Positions 20,001-28,875 of a stretch of DNA of 64,000 bases are shown here, in pieces (the stretch's first letter is position 1; each line of letters starts with the position of its first letter). Position numbers and translations under genes: made by a program. Origin of the DNA: Pusillimonas noertemannii (lineage in GTDB: Bacteria; Pseudomonadota; Gammaproteobacteria; Burkholderiales; Burkholderiaceae_B). The notes under the pieces are model-generated. The model was not told where the DNA came from and did no database searches. It saw only the letters and a list, made by a program, of their open reading frames with translations. The DNA lies in assembly GCF_003096595.1 (NCBI RefSeq), contig NZ_QEKO01000002.1, positions 783,892-847,891 of the forward strand, read 5' to 3'.

Positions 20001-20763
20001 GTTGGACCCCTTTTCCTTCGTCCTTGGTTCCCAGGTAGGCTTTCTGGACATCGGCGTTGCCGCGGATCTCGTCCACCGACCCGGTGGCGATGACAGTGCC
20101 GTAGACCAGCACCGAAACCCGATCGGCCAGGCTGAAGATCGCGTTCATGTCGTGCTCGATGAGCAGTATCGTGTGCTGCCGCTTCAGGGTTTCAAGCAGC
20201 CCGATGATCTGCTGCCCGTCTTCGGCCCCCATGCCCGCAAGCGGTTCGTCCAGCAGCAGCAAGGTGGGTTCGGACGCCAGGGCCATGGCGATCTCAAGCT
20301 GGCGCTGTTCGCCGTGGGCCAGATTGCTGGCCAGCACTTCGGCGCGGGGGGCCAGCCCCACCCGCGCCAGCAGCTCTTGGGCGGGCCGGCGCAGGCCCGG
20401 CTCGCGACGCGCATTGGACCAGAAATGAAAACTGTGGCCTTGATGCGCCTGCACCGCCAGCATGACGTTTTCAAGGGCGGAGAACCCCGGAAAGATCGTC
20501 GTCAACTGGTATGAGCGCGCTATGCCCAGCGCCGTGCGCCGGTAGACCGGGAGATGGGTGATGTCGTGCTCGCGGAACAGGATGCGGCCCTCGGTGGGAG
20601 ACAATTCGCCCGAAAGCTGGTTCATGAGGGTGGTTTTGCCTGCCCCGTTGGGGCCGATCAGGGCATGGGTTTCGCCTTCTTTCACTTGCAGGCTAAGACG
20701 GTTGCTGGCCAGCAGGCCGCCGAAACGCTTGCTTAGCTCGCATACGCGCAGCAGTTCAGTCAT
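19993..20763 (-). CDS. Branched-chain-type ABC importer ATPase (LivG-like)
   Basis: Second ATPase of the importer, 256 residues. Walker [11 protein letters not shown], signature variant LAHGEQRQ, Walker B LLLLDEPLAGMG, and the LivG-type C-terminal GNADVQKAYLG. Overlaps the LivM-like gene by 8 bases and the LivF-like gene by 8, indicating tight coupling. Pairs with the LivF-like ATPase to drive the LivHM-like membrane dimer. Confidence 0.93.
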   Translation of the reverse strand: MTELLRVCELSKRFGGLLASNRLSLQVKEGETHALIGPNGAGKTTLMNQLSGELSPTEGRILFREHDITHLPVYRRTALGIARSYQLTTIFPGFSALENVMLAVQAHQGHSFHFWSNARREPGLRRPAQELLARVGLAPRAEVLASNLAHGEQRQLEIAMALASEPTLLLLDEPLAGMGAEDGQQIIGLLETLKRQHTILLIEHDMNAIFSLADRVSVLVYGTVIATGSVDEIRGNADVQKAYLGTKDEGKGVQHA

Positions 20764-21802
20764 TGTCGGCCCCCTTTCCGGTCAGGATGCCATAGAGCCC
20801 GCGCCGGGCGAACAGCACGCACAGCAGCAGCAAGGGCCCGTAGATCAGGTGCCAGTGCTCGGTATAGCCGGACAGGACGTCTTCGAGGCCCAGGATGGCT
20901 GCCGCGCCCAGTATCGGCCCCATGAGATTGCCCGTGCCCCCCAGCACCACCATGGCGATGATGTCGCTGGAACGCACCCAATGCATGAAGGAAGGGCTGA
21001 TGAACTTGCCGTGATTGACCATGAGGGCGCCCGCCAGGCCGGCGATTGCGCCCGAGATGACAAAGGCGACCAGGCGATAGCGAAAGCAGGAATAGCCCAA
21101 CGCCGCCATGCGCCGCTCGTTCTGGCGCCCCCCTCGCAACACCATGCCGAAGCGCGAATCGACGAACTTGCGCAGGATGATGTAGGCCAGGGCCAATATG
21201 GCGAACGTGACATAGTAGAAGACGATCTTGTCGTCCAGGTCGAGCAGCCCCGCCGTGCTGGAGCGCTCGGCCAGGCTGGCGCCGTCTTCGCCGCCATAGG
21301 CGTCGAGGTTCACGAAGAAGAAGTAGATCATCTGGGCGAAGGCCAGGGTCAGCATGATGAAGTACACCCCCCGGGTGCGCAGGGCGATGAGCCCGATGAC
21401 CAGCGCCACCAGACCCGACGCCAGCATGGCGGCCGGCCACGTGATGAAGGCGCTGCTCGAACTGCCGATGGCAAAGGGCCATTCGACCAGGGGAACGCCA
21501 TTGGCGGCGTGATCGGACATGATCAGCACCACATAGGCGCCCACCCCCGCGAAGGCGGCCTGGCCGAAGCACACCAGCCCCGCGAACCCCAGGATGAAGC
21601 CCAGGCTTAGCGCAATGAGCGCGAAGATCATGATGCGGCTGAAAAGCGTAATGTAGAACGGCGCATCGATCAGGTGGGTGAGCACCGGCAGCAGGGCCAG
21701 CCCCGCGCCGATGATTACAAGCAGCGCCCACGAGGGGAGACGGCGGGCCGAGGCCTGCCCCCCGGACGGCTTGAAGAGAAAGAGTTCCATCAATTTATCC
21801 AT
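20756..21802 (-). CDS. Branched-chain-type ABC importer permease (LivM-like)
   Basis: Membrane subunit, 348 residues with about nine hydrophobic segments. LivM hallmarks: ALSLGFILGFAGLVCFGQAAF, DSRFGMVLRGGRQNERRMAALGY and VVLGGTGNLMGPILGAA, quoted as recognised motifs in part. Overlaps its LivH-like partner by 8 bases. The N-terminus is hydrophilic (MDKLMELFLFKPSGGQASARR). Confidence 0.93.
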   Translation of the reverse strand: MDKLMELFLFKPSGGQASARRLPSWALLVIIGAGLALLPVLTHLIDAPFYITLFSRIMIFALIALSLGFILGFAGLVCFGQAAFAGVGAYVVLIMSDHAANGVPLVEWPFAIGSSSSAFITWPAAMLASGLVALVIGLIALRTRGVYFIMLTLAFAQMIYFFFVNLDAYGGEDGASLAERSSTAGLLDLDDKIVFYYVTFAILALAYIILRKFVDSRFGMVLRGGRQNERRMAALGYSCFRYRLVAFVISGAIAGLAGALMVNHGKFISPSFMHWVRSSDIIAMVVLGGTGNLMGPILGAAAILGLEDVLSGYTEHWHLIYGPLLLLCVLFARRGLYGILTGKGADND

Positions 21803-22667
21803 GGGCCGGGAATAGTCCTTGTGGGCGCCACGCCAGGATGGCGGCCATCAGCAGATAGACGGAGATATCGCCCAGCAGCGGCGGAAACATCAGGCGGCCG
21901 AAGGTGTCGATGAGCCCGACCAGGATGGCCGCGACGAAAGCGCCGCGGAATGACCCGATGCCGCCTATGACCACGACGATCAGGGCGAAGATGAGCACGC
22001 TTTCGCCCATGCCGGCCTCGACGGCCAGTATGGGCGAGGCCAGCGCGCCGGCCAGGCCCGCCAGCGCGGCCCCGACGCTGAATGCCCAGGAAAAGACGCG
22101 ATTGACGTTGATGCCCAGCGCGCCGATGAAAACGCGGTTGCTGGCGCCCGCCCGCACCAGCATGCCGGCGCGGGTTCGGGAGATGATCAGGTACAGCGCC
22201 AGGGCGACCAGCACGCCGACGGCCAGGATGACCAGCCGGATCATGGGGTAGGAAAGGCCGACGATGATGGGCACCGAGCTATTGAGCGCCCCCGGCAGCG
22301 TTACATTGAGCGGCTGCGGCCCCCATATGATGCGGGTCAGCTCGTTGAAGAAGAGGATGAGGCCCAGCGTGGCCAGCACCTGGTCAAGGTAGGGCCGCCG
22401 GTAGAAGGGCTTGAGCGCAAGCCGCTCGAGCACCGCCCCGACGAACCCCGTAACCAGGGCGGCCAGCACGATACTGACCCAGAACGCACCGACCTTTTGC
22501 AGGATGGTGGCGAACATGTAGGCGCCGATCATGTAGAACGAGCCGTGGGCCAGGTTCACCAGGTTCATGATGCCGAACACCAGCGTGAACCCGGCGGCGA
22601 TCAGGAACAGCATGACGCCCAGCTGCAGGCCATTGAGCATCTGCTCGACGAATAGGGAAGCGATCAT
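21795..22667 (-). CDS. Branched-chain-type ABC importer permease (LivH-like)
   Basis: Partner permease, 290 residues, about eight hydrophobic segments. LivH hallmarks: VFGIMNLVNLAHGSFYMIGAY, where NLAHG is the family motif, and the EAA-like GGIGSFRGAFVAAILVGL. Lies 21 bases after the binding-protein gene in transcription order. Imports the ligand delivered by that binding protein. Confidence 0.93.
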   Translation of the reverse strand: MIASLFVEQMLNGLQLGVMLFLIAAGFTLVFGIMNLVNLAHGSFYMIGAYMFATILQKVGAFWVSIVLAALVTGFVGAVLERLALKPFYRRPYLDQVLATLGLILFFNELTRIIWGPQPLNVTLPGALNSSVPIIVGLSYPMIRLVILAVGVLVALALYLIISRTRAGMLVRAGASNRVFIGALGINVNRVFSWAFSVGAALAGLAGALASPILAVEAGMGESVLIFALIVVVIGGIGSFRGAFVAAILVGLIDTFGRLMFPPLLGDISVYLLMAAILAWRPQGLFPAHG

Positions 22668-22688
22668 GGCGTCATCGGCTCGCGGAGA

Positions 22689-23864
22689 TCAGGATTTCGC
22701 CTTGGAAAGCTTGCACTGGCCCACATACGAATCGGCATAGTCGGTGGCAATGGTCTTGATCACCTTGTTCACCAGCCTGCCCTGATCGTCTTTTTCGACC
22801 TTCAGCAGGTAATAGTCTTGAATGGGGAAATTATTGCTGTCGAACTTGAAATTGCCCCGTATGGACTTGAAGTCGACACTATGCAAAGCCTTGGCGAATT
22901 CGTCGGCCGACTTGAACTGCCCGCCGTTTTGCTTCAGGGCGGCGTCGATCAGCCTGGCGCCGTCATAGCCCATGGCCGCGCGCGGCGAGGGAATGCGCTT
23001 GTAGGTTTTCTCGAAATCTTGCACGAACTGCTTGTTGAGCGGGTTGTCGAGGTTCTCGCTCCAGTAGGCGGTGGACTCCAGGCCAAGCGCCGCGTCGCCG
23101 ATGCCGGGCAGGGTGTCCTGATCTGTAGAGAAGACGGTATAGACCGGGATTTTTCCTTTCAGGCCAGCCTGGTCGAGCTGCTTGAAGAAATTGACCCCCA
23201 TGCCGCCCGGATAGAACACGAACAGCGCGTCGGTCTCGACGCTGCGCAGCTTGGCCAGTTCGGCCGAGTAGTCAAGCTGGCCGAACTGCGTGTAGATCTC
23301 GGCGACGATATTGCCCTTGAAGGTGCGCTTCAGGCCGGCGATCATGTCTTTGCCGGCCGCGAAGTTGGGCGCCATGACATACAGGTTCTTGATGCCGAGA
23401 TCGTTCAGGTGAATGCCCATGGTTTCAGGCACGGTGTCGTTCTGGTGGGCCACACTGAAGAAATGGCTGTTGCATCCTTTTCCGGCCAGCTCGGACGGCC
23501 CGGCGTTGATGCTGAGATAGATGCCGTCTGCATCGAGCACGCGCGGCACCGCGGCAAGCAGCACATTGGACAGGTTGATGCCCGTTACGATGGATACGCG
23601 GTCGCGTTCGACCAGCTTCTGGGCTGCCTGGGCGCCGGCGTCGGGCTTGCCCTGGTCGTCGCGGACCAGAACCTCGGTGGGAAGGCCGCCCAGTTTTCCG
23701 CCCACCGACTCGACCCCCAGCTGGAAGCCGTCGAGCAGGTCTCGGCCCAGCGTGGCCTGGCTGCCGGACAAGCTGGCAATGAAGCCTACCTTGATTTCTT
23801 GCGCCTGGGCCATGGGCTGCGCCAGCGCCAGGCCCAATATTGCCGCTCCTAGTGATTTCAGCAT
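22689..23864 (-). CDS. ABC importer periplasmic binding protein (LivJ/K-like)
   Basis: Type I solute-binding protein, 391 residues from ATG 23864 with a good AAGGAGA ribosome site; the frame stays open far upstream but that reads through the flavin reductase gene. Signal peptide about 1-22 (AAILGLALAQPMAQA). Start of the mature protein EIKVGFIASLSGSQATLGRD is typical of aromatic-acid-binding LIV proteins. Probably binds gamma-resorcylate or a related hydroxybenzoate; this is inferred from neighbours only. Confidence 0.92.
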   Translation of the reverse strand: MLKSLGAAILGLALAQPMAQAQEIKVGFIASLSGSQATLGRDLLDGFQLGVESVGGKLGGLPTEVLVRDDQGKPDAGAQAAQKLVERDRVSIVTGINLSNVLLAAVPRVLDADGIYLSINAGPSELAGKGCNSHFFSVAHQNDTVPETMGIHLNDLGIKNLYVMAPNFAAGKDMIAGLKRTFKGNIVAEIYTQFGQLDYSAELAKLRSVETDALFVFYPGGMGVNFFKQLDQAGLKGKIPVYTVFSTDQDTLPGIGDAALGLESTAYWSENLDNPLNKQFVQDFEKTYKRIPSPRAAMGYDGARLIDAALKQNGGQFKSADEFAKALHSVDFKSIRGNFKFDSNNFPIQDYYLLKVEKDDQGRLVNKVIKTIATDYADSYVGQCKLSKAKS

Positions 23865-23908
23865 GTCTTGTCTCCTTGGGTGTTTTGTTTTGATTTGAGC
23901 GCCTGCCT

Positions 23909-24460
23909 TCAATCGCACAGGGGCTGTATGGTGGTGTAGCTGCCGGCGTGGAAAGCCAGCGGCGACTCTTGCGAATAAGCGTATCGCCTGACGGCACCAT
24001 AGAAAACGATGTGGTCGCCGACGCAGTGGCGTTCGACCTGCTCGCACTCGAAGGTGGCCAGCGCATCGCGCAGTATCGGCACGCCATCGAGCCCATCGGT
24101 GAATTCGGCCGAGCAGTCTTCGAACTTGTTTAGCCTGGGGCTGCAGAAATGCTGCGACATGGCTACCTGGCGGGCATGCAGGATGTTGATGCAGAAGTGG
24201 GTGGCCCGTTCGAAGGTCGGCAGGCTTCCGGCGTCTTTGCGCAGGCTCCACAACACAATGGGCGGATCGAGCGATACAGAGCAGAACGAATTGGCGGTAA
24301 GGCCTTCGAGCTTGCCGTCGGGCCCGCGCGTGGTAATGACGCAGACACCGGTGGCGAACTTGCCAAGCGCATTGCGCAGATCGCGCAGGTCGGGCTGCGG
24401 AACCGGGGTGTCGCATCCCCCGGGGGGGCGGAAGCCTGCGATGCGCGTTGCTGGAATCAT
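23909..24460 (-). CDS. Flavin reductase component of a two-component monooxygenase (GraD/HpaC-like)
   Basis: NAD(P)H:flavin oxidoreductase of the HpaC/HsaB type, supplying reduced flavin to a separate oxygenase. 183 residues; motifs include RNALGKFATGVCVITTRG, GLTANSFCSVSLDPPIVLWS and a C-terminal GDHIVFYGAV. The oxygenase partner is the divergently transcribed acyl-CoA-dehydrogenase-fold protein at 24804. By memory, the resorcinol hydroxylase of Rhizobium sp. MTP-10005 has the same make-up (GraA oxygenase, GraD reductase). First gene of the minus-strand importer operon. Confidence 0.88.
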   Translation of the reverse strand: MIPATRIAGFRPPGGCDTPVPQPDLRDLRNALGKFATGVCVITTRGPDGKLEGLTANSFCSVSLDPPIVLWSLRKDAGSLPTFERATHFCINILHARQVAMSQHFCSPRLNKFEDCSAEFTDGLDGVPILRDALATFECEQVERHCVGDHIVFYGAVRRYAYSQESPLAFHAGSYTTIQPLCD

Positions 24461-24803
24461 CTTGCTCTCCGTAGTGGCTTGCGTTGCGCTGGAAGGCCCG
24501 ACTGCTGCCCACCAATTTTTATTGATAATGCAACTTTATTTTCAGTGTAGAGCAAACCGAAAGAAGTTTCACTGTTTAATATTTAAGGGATTACCCTGTC
24601 TTCCTGAATTTCGCATGGCCATGAATAACCCTTTATAAATGATGGCTCTTATGGGATTCTAGCTGCCTAGGAAAAGAGGCAGTATATCGGTATTTACACT
24701 GACGCCTCCCATGGTCTCTTCATTTTTTATTTGAAAATACAAATAAAATGAGGTAGATTGAAATGAGCTTTCAATGACAACCACCGAAAGGCAGAGGCGA
24801 CAA
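24461..24803. promoter_or_regulatory. Divergent AT-rich control region of the resorcylate locus
   Basis: Noncoding spacer between the flavin reductase (minus) and oxygenase (plus) genes. It is far more AT-rich than its surroundings. It holds an inverted repeat CTGCCT...AGGCAG (24663-24668 and 24677-24682) and a perfect 9-bp AT inverted repeat at 24725-24748. No gene is visible in it. Confidence 0.7.
24725..24748. promoter_or_regulatory. Candidate MarR operator
   Basis: Perfect inverted repeat: arm TTTTATTTG (24725-24733), six-base centre, arm CAAATAAAA (24740-24748). Position just upstream of the oxygenase start and its AT-rich dyad symmetry fit a MarR-type operator; binding is inferred. Confidence 0.45.
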
Positions 24804-26075
24804 ATGGATCACCAAGACATATCCGATTTCTTACCTCCCGAAGCCGCCTGGTTCGATGCGCCGGGCCGCCGCAGCCCGGTGGCAGGCGCCCCCTCTCTCG
24901 AAACCCTGATGGCCAGGGCGCGCGAACTTTCCGGCGGCTACCTCAAAGAGCATGCCCGCCGCACTGAAACCGAACGCCGGGTGTCCGAAGAAGCAACCGC
25001 CCTTTTTCGGGAAGCCGGCTTCTTCCGCATGATGCAGCCCGCCCGCTTCGGCGGCTATGAATACGGCTTCACTGCTTTCATCGACGTCATCAGCGAGCTG
25101 GGCCGCGGCTGCCCCTCTTCCTCGTGGGGCTGCTCTCTTGGCTCGGTTCACCAATGGCTGCTGGGCACCTTTCCCCTGCAGGCCCAGGAAGACGTCTGGA
25201 ACGACAACCCCCACGCCATCATGTGCGGCTCGTACGCCCCCGCGGCCACGTGCGAAAAAGCCGACGGCGGCTACCTGGTTTCGGGCAAATGGCATTGGTC
25301 ATCCAATATCGACAACTCCGACTGGGCCCTGATAGGCGTGTTCTTCCCGCCCGACGACGAAACACCCGAAAAACACGCCGGCTTCCTTCTGGTCCCGCGC
25401 AAGGATTGGGCGGTGGATGACGACTGGTTCACCGCCGGCCAGGCCGGCACCGGCTCCAAGACCGTGTGGATAGAAAAGCCCACGTTCGTTCCCGAGCACC
25501 GCAAACTCACCTTCGCCCAGGCCTCGTCCAATAATCCGCCCGGCGCCCGGACCAACGACAACCCCCTCTACCGGCTGCCGTTCCTGTCCACGGTGCCGGT
25601 CTGCCTGGTGGCGCCCATACTCGGCGCCGCCCAGGGCGCCATCGACGAATTTTCCGAGATGGTGGGCGTACGGGTTACGCGCGGCGCGGTGGCGGGCGGC
25701 GGCGGCCGCCTCAAAGACTTCTTTCCGGTCCAGTCACGCATGGCCGAGGCCACGGCCCTGCTCGACGCCGCCCGCCTGCTCATCTATCGCGACACGGCCG
25801 ACGTCGAGCGCATGGCCGCCGCAGGGCAGAAAATCGACGTCGACACCCGCATACGCAATCGCCGGGACCACGCCTTTGCCACCCGCATGGCGCGCGACGC
25901 CATCGAGGCCATATTCGCCAACGTCGGCGGAAACGGCATGGCGCTCGAGCAGCCCATCCAGCGCTTCTGGCGCGACGGCAACACCATCGCCAAGCACATC
26001 AGCCTGAACTGGGACGCCGTGTCGTCCATGGTCGGCCAACAGATGCTGGGCCTGGAGCCCAAAGGCCAGTACTGA
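24804..26075 (+). CDS. Two-component flavin monooxygenase, oxygenase subunit (resorcinol hydroxylase GraA-like)
   Basis: Group D flavin-dependent monooxygenase with acyl-CoA dehydrogenase fold (HsaA/HpaB-type relatives). Expected to hydroxylate resorcinol to hydroxyquinol using FADH2 from the reductase encoded at 23909. 423 residues from ATG 24804, which has AGAGGCG six bases upstream; an ATG at 24774 is in frame but has no ribosome site nearby. Motifs: ELGRGCPSSSWGCSLGSVHQ, SGKWHWSSNIDNSDWALIG and the C-terminal NVGGNGMALEQPIQRFWRD. Function assigned from the neighbouring gamma-resorcylate decarboxylase. Confidence 0.82.
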   Translation: MDHQDISDFLPPEAAWFDAPGRRSPVAGAPSLETLMARARELSGGYLKEHARRTETERRVSEEATALFREAGFFRMMQPARFGGYEYGFTAFIDVISELGRGCPSSSWGCSLGSVHQWLLGTFPLQAQEDVWNDNPHAIMCGSYAPAATCEKADGGYLVSGKWHWSSNIDNSDWALIGVFFPPDDETPEKHAGFLLVPRKDWAVDDDWFTAGQAGTGSKTVWIEKPTFVPEHRKLTFAQASSNNPPGARTNDNPLYRLPFLSTVPVCLVAPILGAAQGAIDEFSEMVGVRVTRGAVAGGGGRLKDFFPVQSRMAEATALLDAARLLIYRDTADVERMAAAGQKIDVDTRIRNRRDHAFATRMARDAIEAIFANVGGNGMALEQPIQRFWRDGNTIAKHISLNWDAVSSMVGQQMLGLEPKGQY

Positions 26076-26126
26076 CCCCCTTCATCGCTTACAGCACCGA
26101 ACCCACAGGACCACAGGAGAACCACC

Positions 26127-27101
26127 ATGCAAGGAAAGATCGGCCTCGAGGAACACTTCGCCATACCCGAAACCCTCAGCGACTCGGCGGGGTTTCTTCC
26201 CGACAACAGCTGGGAGGAATTGAGCAAGCGGCTTCTGGACATCCAGGAATACCGCCTGCGCCAGATGGACGACAACGGCATGGAAATGATGCTGCTTTCC
26301 CTGAACGCCCCTGCGGTCCAGGCCATCCATGACGTGAAGCGGGCCACCGAGATCGCCACCCGCGCCAACGACTTCCTGGCCGAGCAGGTTGCAAAGCGCC
26401 CCGACCGCTTCCAGGGCCTGGCCGCCCTGCCCATGCAAGACCCCGAGCTGGCCACCCGCGAGCTTGAGCGATGCATGAAAGAACTAGGATTTCGCGGCGC
26501 GCTGGTCAACGGCTTTTCGCAAGTGGGCACACCCGACAATGTCGTCTACTACGACGCACCCCAGTTCGACGGCTTCTGGAAGGTCGTCGAACAGCTCGAC
26601 GCCCCCTTCTACCTGCATCCGCGCAATCCCATCGCAGCCTGGGCGCAGATCTACCAGGGCCACCCATGGCTGCTGGGCCCCACCTGGGCGTTTGGGCAGG
26701 AAACCGCCGTGCACGCACTGCGCCTGATGGGCTCGGGCCTGTTCGACCGCTATCCGGGCCTGAAGATCATTCTGGGCCACCTGGGCGAAGGCCTGCCCTA
26801 CAGCATGTGGCGCATCGACAATCGCAACGGCTGGACGGACGCACCCAAGGGGTATCCGGCAAAGAGAACGTTCTCCGAATACTTCCAGGAAAACTTCTAC
26901 CTGACCACGTCGGGAAACTTCCGCACCCAGACCCTGATCGACGCCATCCTGGAAATCGGCGCCGACCGCATCCTGTTCTCGACCGACTGGCCGTTTGAAA
27001 ACGTCGATCACGCGGCCAACTGGTTCGACCAGACCTCCATCAGCGAGGCCGACCGCCTCAAGATAGGACGAAGCAACGCGGTGCAGCTGTTCAAGCTGTA
27101 G
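26127..27101 (+). CDS. graF: Gamma-resorcylate (2,6-dihydroxybenzoate) decarboxylase
   Basis: Amidohydrolase-superfamily metalloenzyme (ACMSD family) that decarboxylates 2,6-dihydroxybenzoate to resorcinol. 324 residues, as in the characterised Rhizobium enzyme. I recognise almost continuous similarity: KIGLEEHFAIPETLSDSAGF at the start with the EEH metal ligands, SLNAPAVQAI, FYLHPRNPI (metal His), HPWLLGPTWAFGQETAVHAL, ILGHLGEGLPY and ILFSTDWPFENVDHA with the catalytic Asp. Good AGGAG site. It lies 51 bases after the oxygenase gene, so the pair forms an operon. Confidence 0.93.
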   Translation: MQGKIGLEEHFAIPETLSDSAGFLPDNSWEELSKRLLDIQEYRLRQMDDNGMEMMLLSLNAPAVQAIHDVKRATEIATRANDFLAEQVAKRPDRFQGLAALPMQDPELATRELERCMKELGFRGALVNGFSQVGTPDNVVYYDAPQFDGFWKVVEQLDAPFYLHPRNPIAAWAQIYQGHPWLLGPTWAFGQETAVHALRLMGSGLFDRYPGLKIILGHLGEGLPYSMWRIDNRNGWTDAPKGYPAKRTFSEYFQENFYLTTSGNFRTQTLIDAILEIGADRILFSTDWPFENVDHAANWFDQTSISEADRLKIGRSNAVQLFKL

Positions 27102-27175
27102 GACGAGACAGCGCGAGGACAACGGCGGCCCGAATCCGCCGGCACCCTCGCTACCTCCCCTCCGAACCCGCAGAG

Positions 27176-27194
27176 CCTCGGCCTCCGGCCGAGG
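27176..27194 (+). terminator. Hairpin after the decarboxylase gene
   Basis: Perfect 8-bp stem CCTCGGCC with GGCCGAGG around a 3-base loop, 75 bases after the decarboxylase stop. No T run follows (TTGCAC), so it could be a weak or Rho-assisted terminator. Confidence 0.5.
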
Positions 27195-27378
27195 TTGCAC
27201 TTAGGGCGTCAGCCCCGGCCCAACGCCGCCTTGCCCCTTGAGCTGCCGCCTGATTCCGGCGAGCTGCTCCACATACCCCATACACCTCACCGCCGGCGGA
27301 TCTTGCGCAATGCATGCCGCCCGGCGCGTTGTGCTTTTCAACGCGCAGGCTCGCAGCCGTGTATTCGCACGCATTTCG

Positions 27379-27407
27379 TTGACGGCCTATTTTGGCGATG
27401 CTAATAT
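27379..27407 (+). promoter_or_regulatory. Sigma-70 promoter of the second aromatic module
   Basis: -35 TTGACG (27379-27384), exactly 17-base spacer, -10 TAATAT (27402-27407), 62 bases before the Rieske oxygenase ATG. The rest of the 367-base spacer 27102-27468 shows no gene. Confidence 0.75.
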
Positions 27408-27468
27408 ACTTCCATGGAAGCGATTTGCTCATAACTATTCTCAAGATCGCACATTTGGAGGAAGACAT

Positions 27469-28749
27469 ATGCTTACGCAAGAAGAGAACGAGCTGCTCAC
27501 GCGTGTGGGCCCCGGCACCCCGATGGGGGAAACCATGCGGCGCTACTGGCTGCCCGTCTGTACGTCGGCGCAGCTACCCGCACCCGACTGCGCGCCCCTG
27601 CGCACAGAGCTTCTGGGCGAGCTGTTCGTCGTATTCCGCAACACCGACGGGCAAGTCGGCGTACTGGACGAGGCCTGTATGCATCGGGGTGTTTCCCTGG
27701 CGTTGGGCAGGGTGGAAAACAACGGTATCCGTTGTCTCTACCATGGCTGGAAGTTCGGCATAGACGGCTCCATCCAAGAGATGCCCAATCATCCGAACAG
27801 CGCCAGCTTCCGCGAGCGCATGAAAGCCCCCTCCTTCCCCGTGCGCGAAGAAGGGGGGCTCGTCTGGACCTACATTGGGCCCAAAGAGAAACAACCCGTC
27901 TTTCAACGCTATGCATTCATGCGGGGCGCCGACGAGAACCGGGTGGTGGTCCGCGTGGACACGGACGCCAACTACCTCCAGCTTTACGAGGGCGGCACCG
28001 ACAGCTCGCACGTCGGCATCCTGCATCACGATCACGTGGCTATTTCCGAAGACACTGCGGTGGAAACGGTGGATCTGGGCATCATGGCCGTGGATGATCA
28101 CGCCCCCTCTCTGGACATTGTCGATACCGAGTATGGCTATATCTACGCGGCCCAACGGAAAGGCCCCATCGAGTCCGACGGCACGGAAACTCACAGCATC
28201 CGCGTCACCCCGGTCATTTTTCCGACCGGGCGCATCATCCCGGCGCCCGGCAGCTTTCAATACTATTTGTTTGAAGTTCCCCAGAACGACCATGTAACCA
28301 GCACCTATGTCATCTGTCATGGTGACGAGAAAGCCGACCGTCAGGGCGTATTGCAGATTCTGGGGCTGCTCGACGAGCGGTTCTGGAACGAAGAAGACTG
28401 CAAGTTCCGCGCCCACTGGGAAGTCAATCGCATGAACCAGGATCGCCACCGCATGGACAAAAGCTTTACAGGCTTCAGCGGCATAGAACAAGAAGACGCG
28501 GTCCTGGCCATTTCCATGGGGCCCATTGTGAACCGCGCCAAAGAACATCTGGTGGCGGCTGACAGGGCGGTCATGCACCTGAGGGCGCGCTTGATGGAAT
28601 CCGTCCGCCGCTGCCAGGCGGGCGAGGACCCCATAGGCGTCCATGTGGCGGATTACTCCAGCGTCGTATCGCTTATCGACACAACCGTGCGAAAGGGCGA
28701 TCGCTGGCAAAAGCTGGTCATGCCGGAACTGGATACAAGCGAATCATAA
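27469..28749 (+). CDS. Rieske oxygenase, phthalate 4,5-dioxygenase-like oxygenase component
   Basis: Terminal oxygenase of a ring-hydroxylating or demethylating Rieske system. 426 residues from ATG 27469, with GGAGGAAG upstream. The N-terminus MLTQEENELLTRVGPGTPMG is typical of the phthalate-4,5-dioxygenase (Pht3/OphA2) branch. Rieske cluster: CMHRG and CLYHGWKF. Mononuclear iron: DSSHVGILHHDH. No reductase gene is nearby, so an FNR-type partner must be elsewhere. It heads an apparent operon with an ABC importer and an esterase; its substrate may be a phthalate-like aromatic acid, but that is inference. Confidence 0.88.
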   Translation: MLTQEENELLTRVGPGTPMGETMRRYWLPVCTSAQLPAPDCAPLRTELLGELFVVFRNTDGQVGVLDEACMHRGVSLALGRVENNGIRCLYHGWKFGIDGSIQEMPNHPNSASFRERMKAPSFPVREEGGLVWTYIGPKEKQPVFQRYAFMRGADENRVVVRVDTDANYLQLYEGGTDSSHVGILHHDHVAISEDTAVETVDLGIMAVDDHAPSLDIVDTEYGYIYAAQRKGPIESDGTETHSIRVTPVIFPTGRIIPAPGSFQYYLFEVPQNDHVTSTYVICHGDEKADRQGVLQILGLLDERFWNEEDCKFRAHWEVNRMNQDRHRMDKSFTGFSGIEQEDAVLAISMGPIVNRAKEHLVAADRAVMHLRARLMESVRRCQAGEDPIGVHVADYSSVVSLIDTTVRKGDRWQKLVMPELDTSES

Positions 28750-28875
28750 ACGCGGCGATCCCGCGGCGGCGCCGACCGGCACCATGGGCTGAGCCGGCGC
28801 CCATCAATACCCATCAATAAGTACAAACAAGACAATACGCCGGCCCACCGGCCAACCACCTCAAGAGGAAGACAA

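Noticed and set aside
24763..24777. Four-codon ORF (MSFQ) overlapping the first possible start of the oxygenase gene
   Set aside because: Too short to judge, no clear ribosome site at proper distance, and the oxygenase start at 24804 has a better site.
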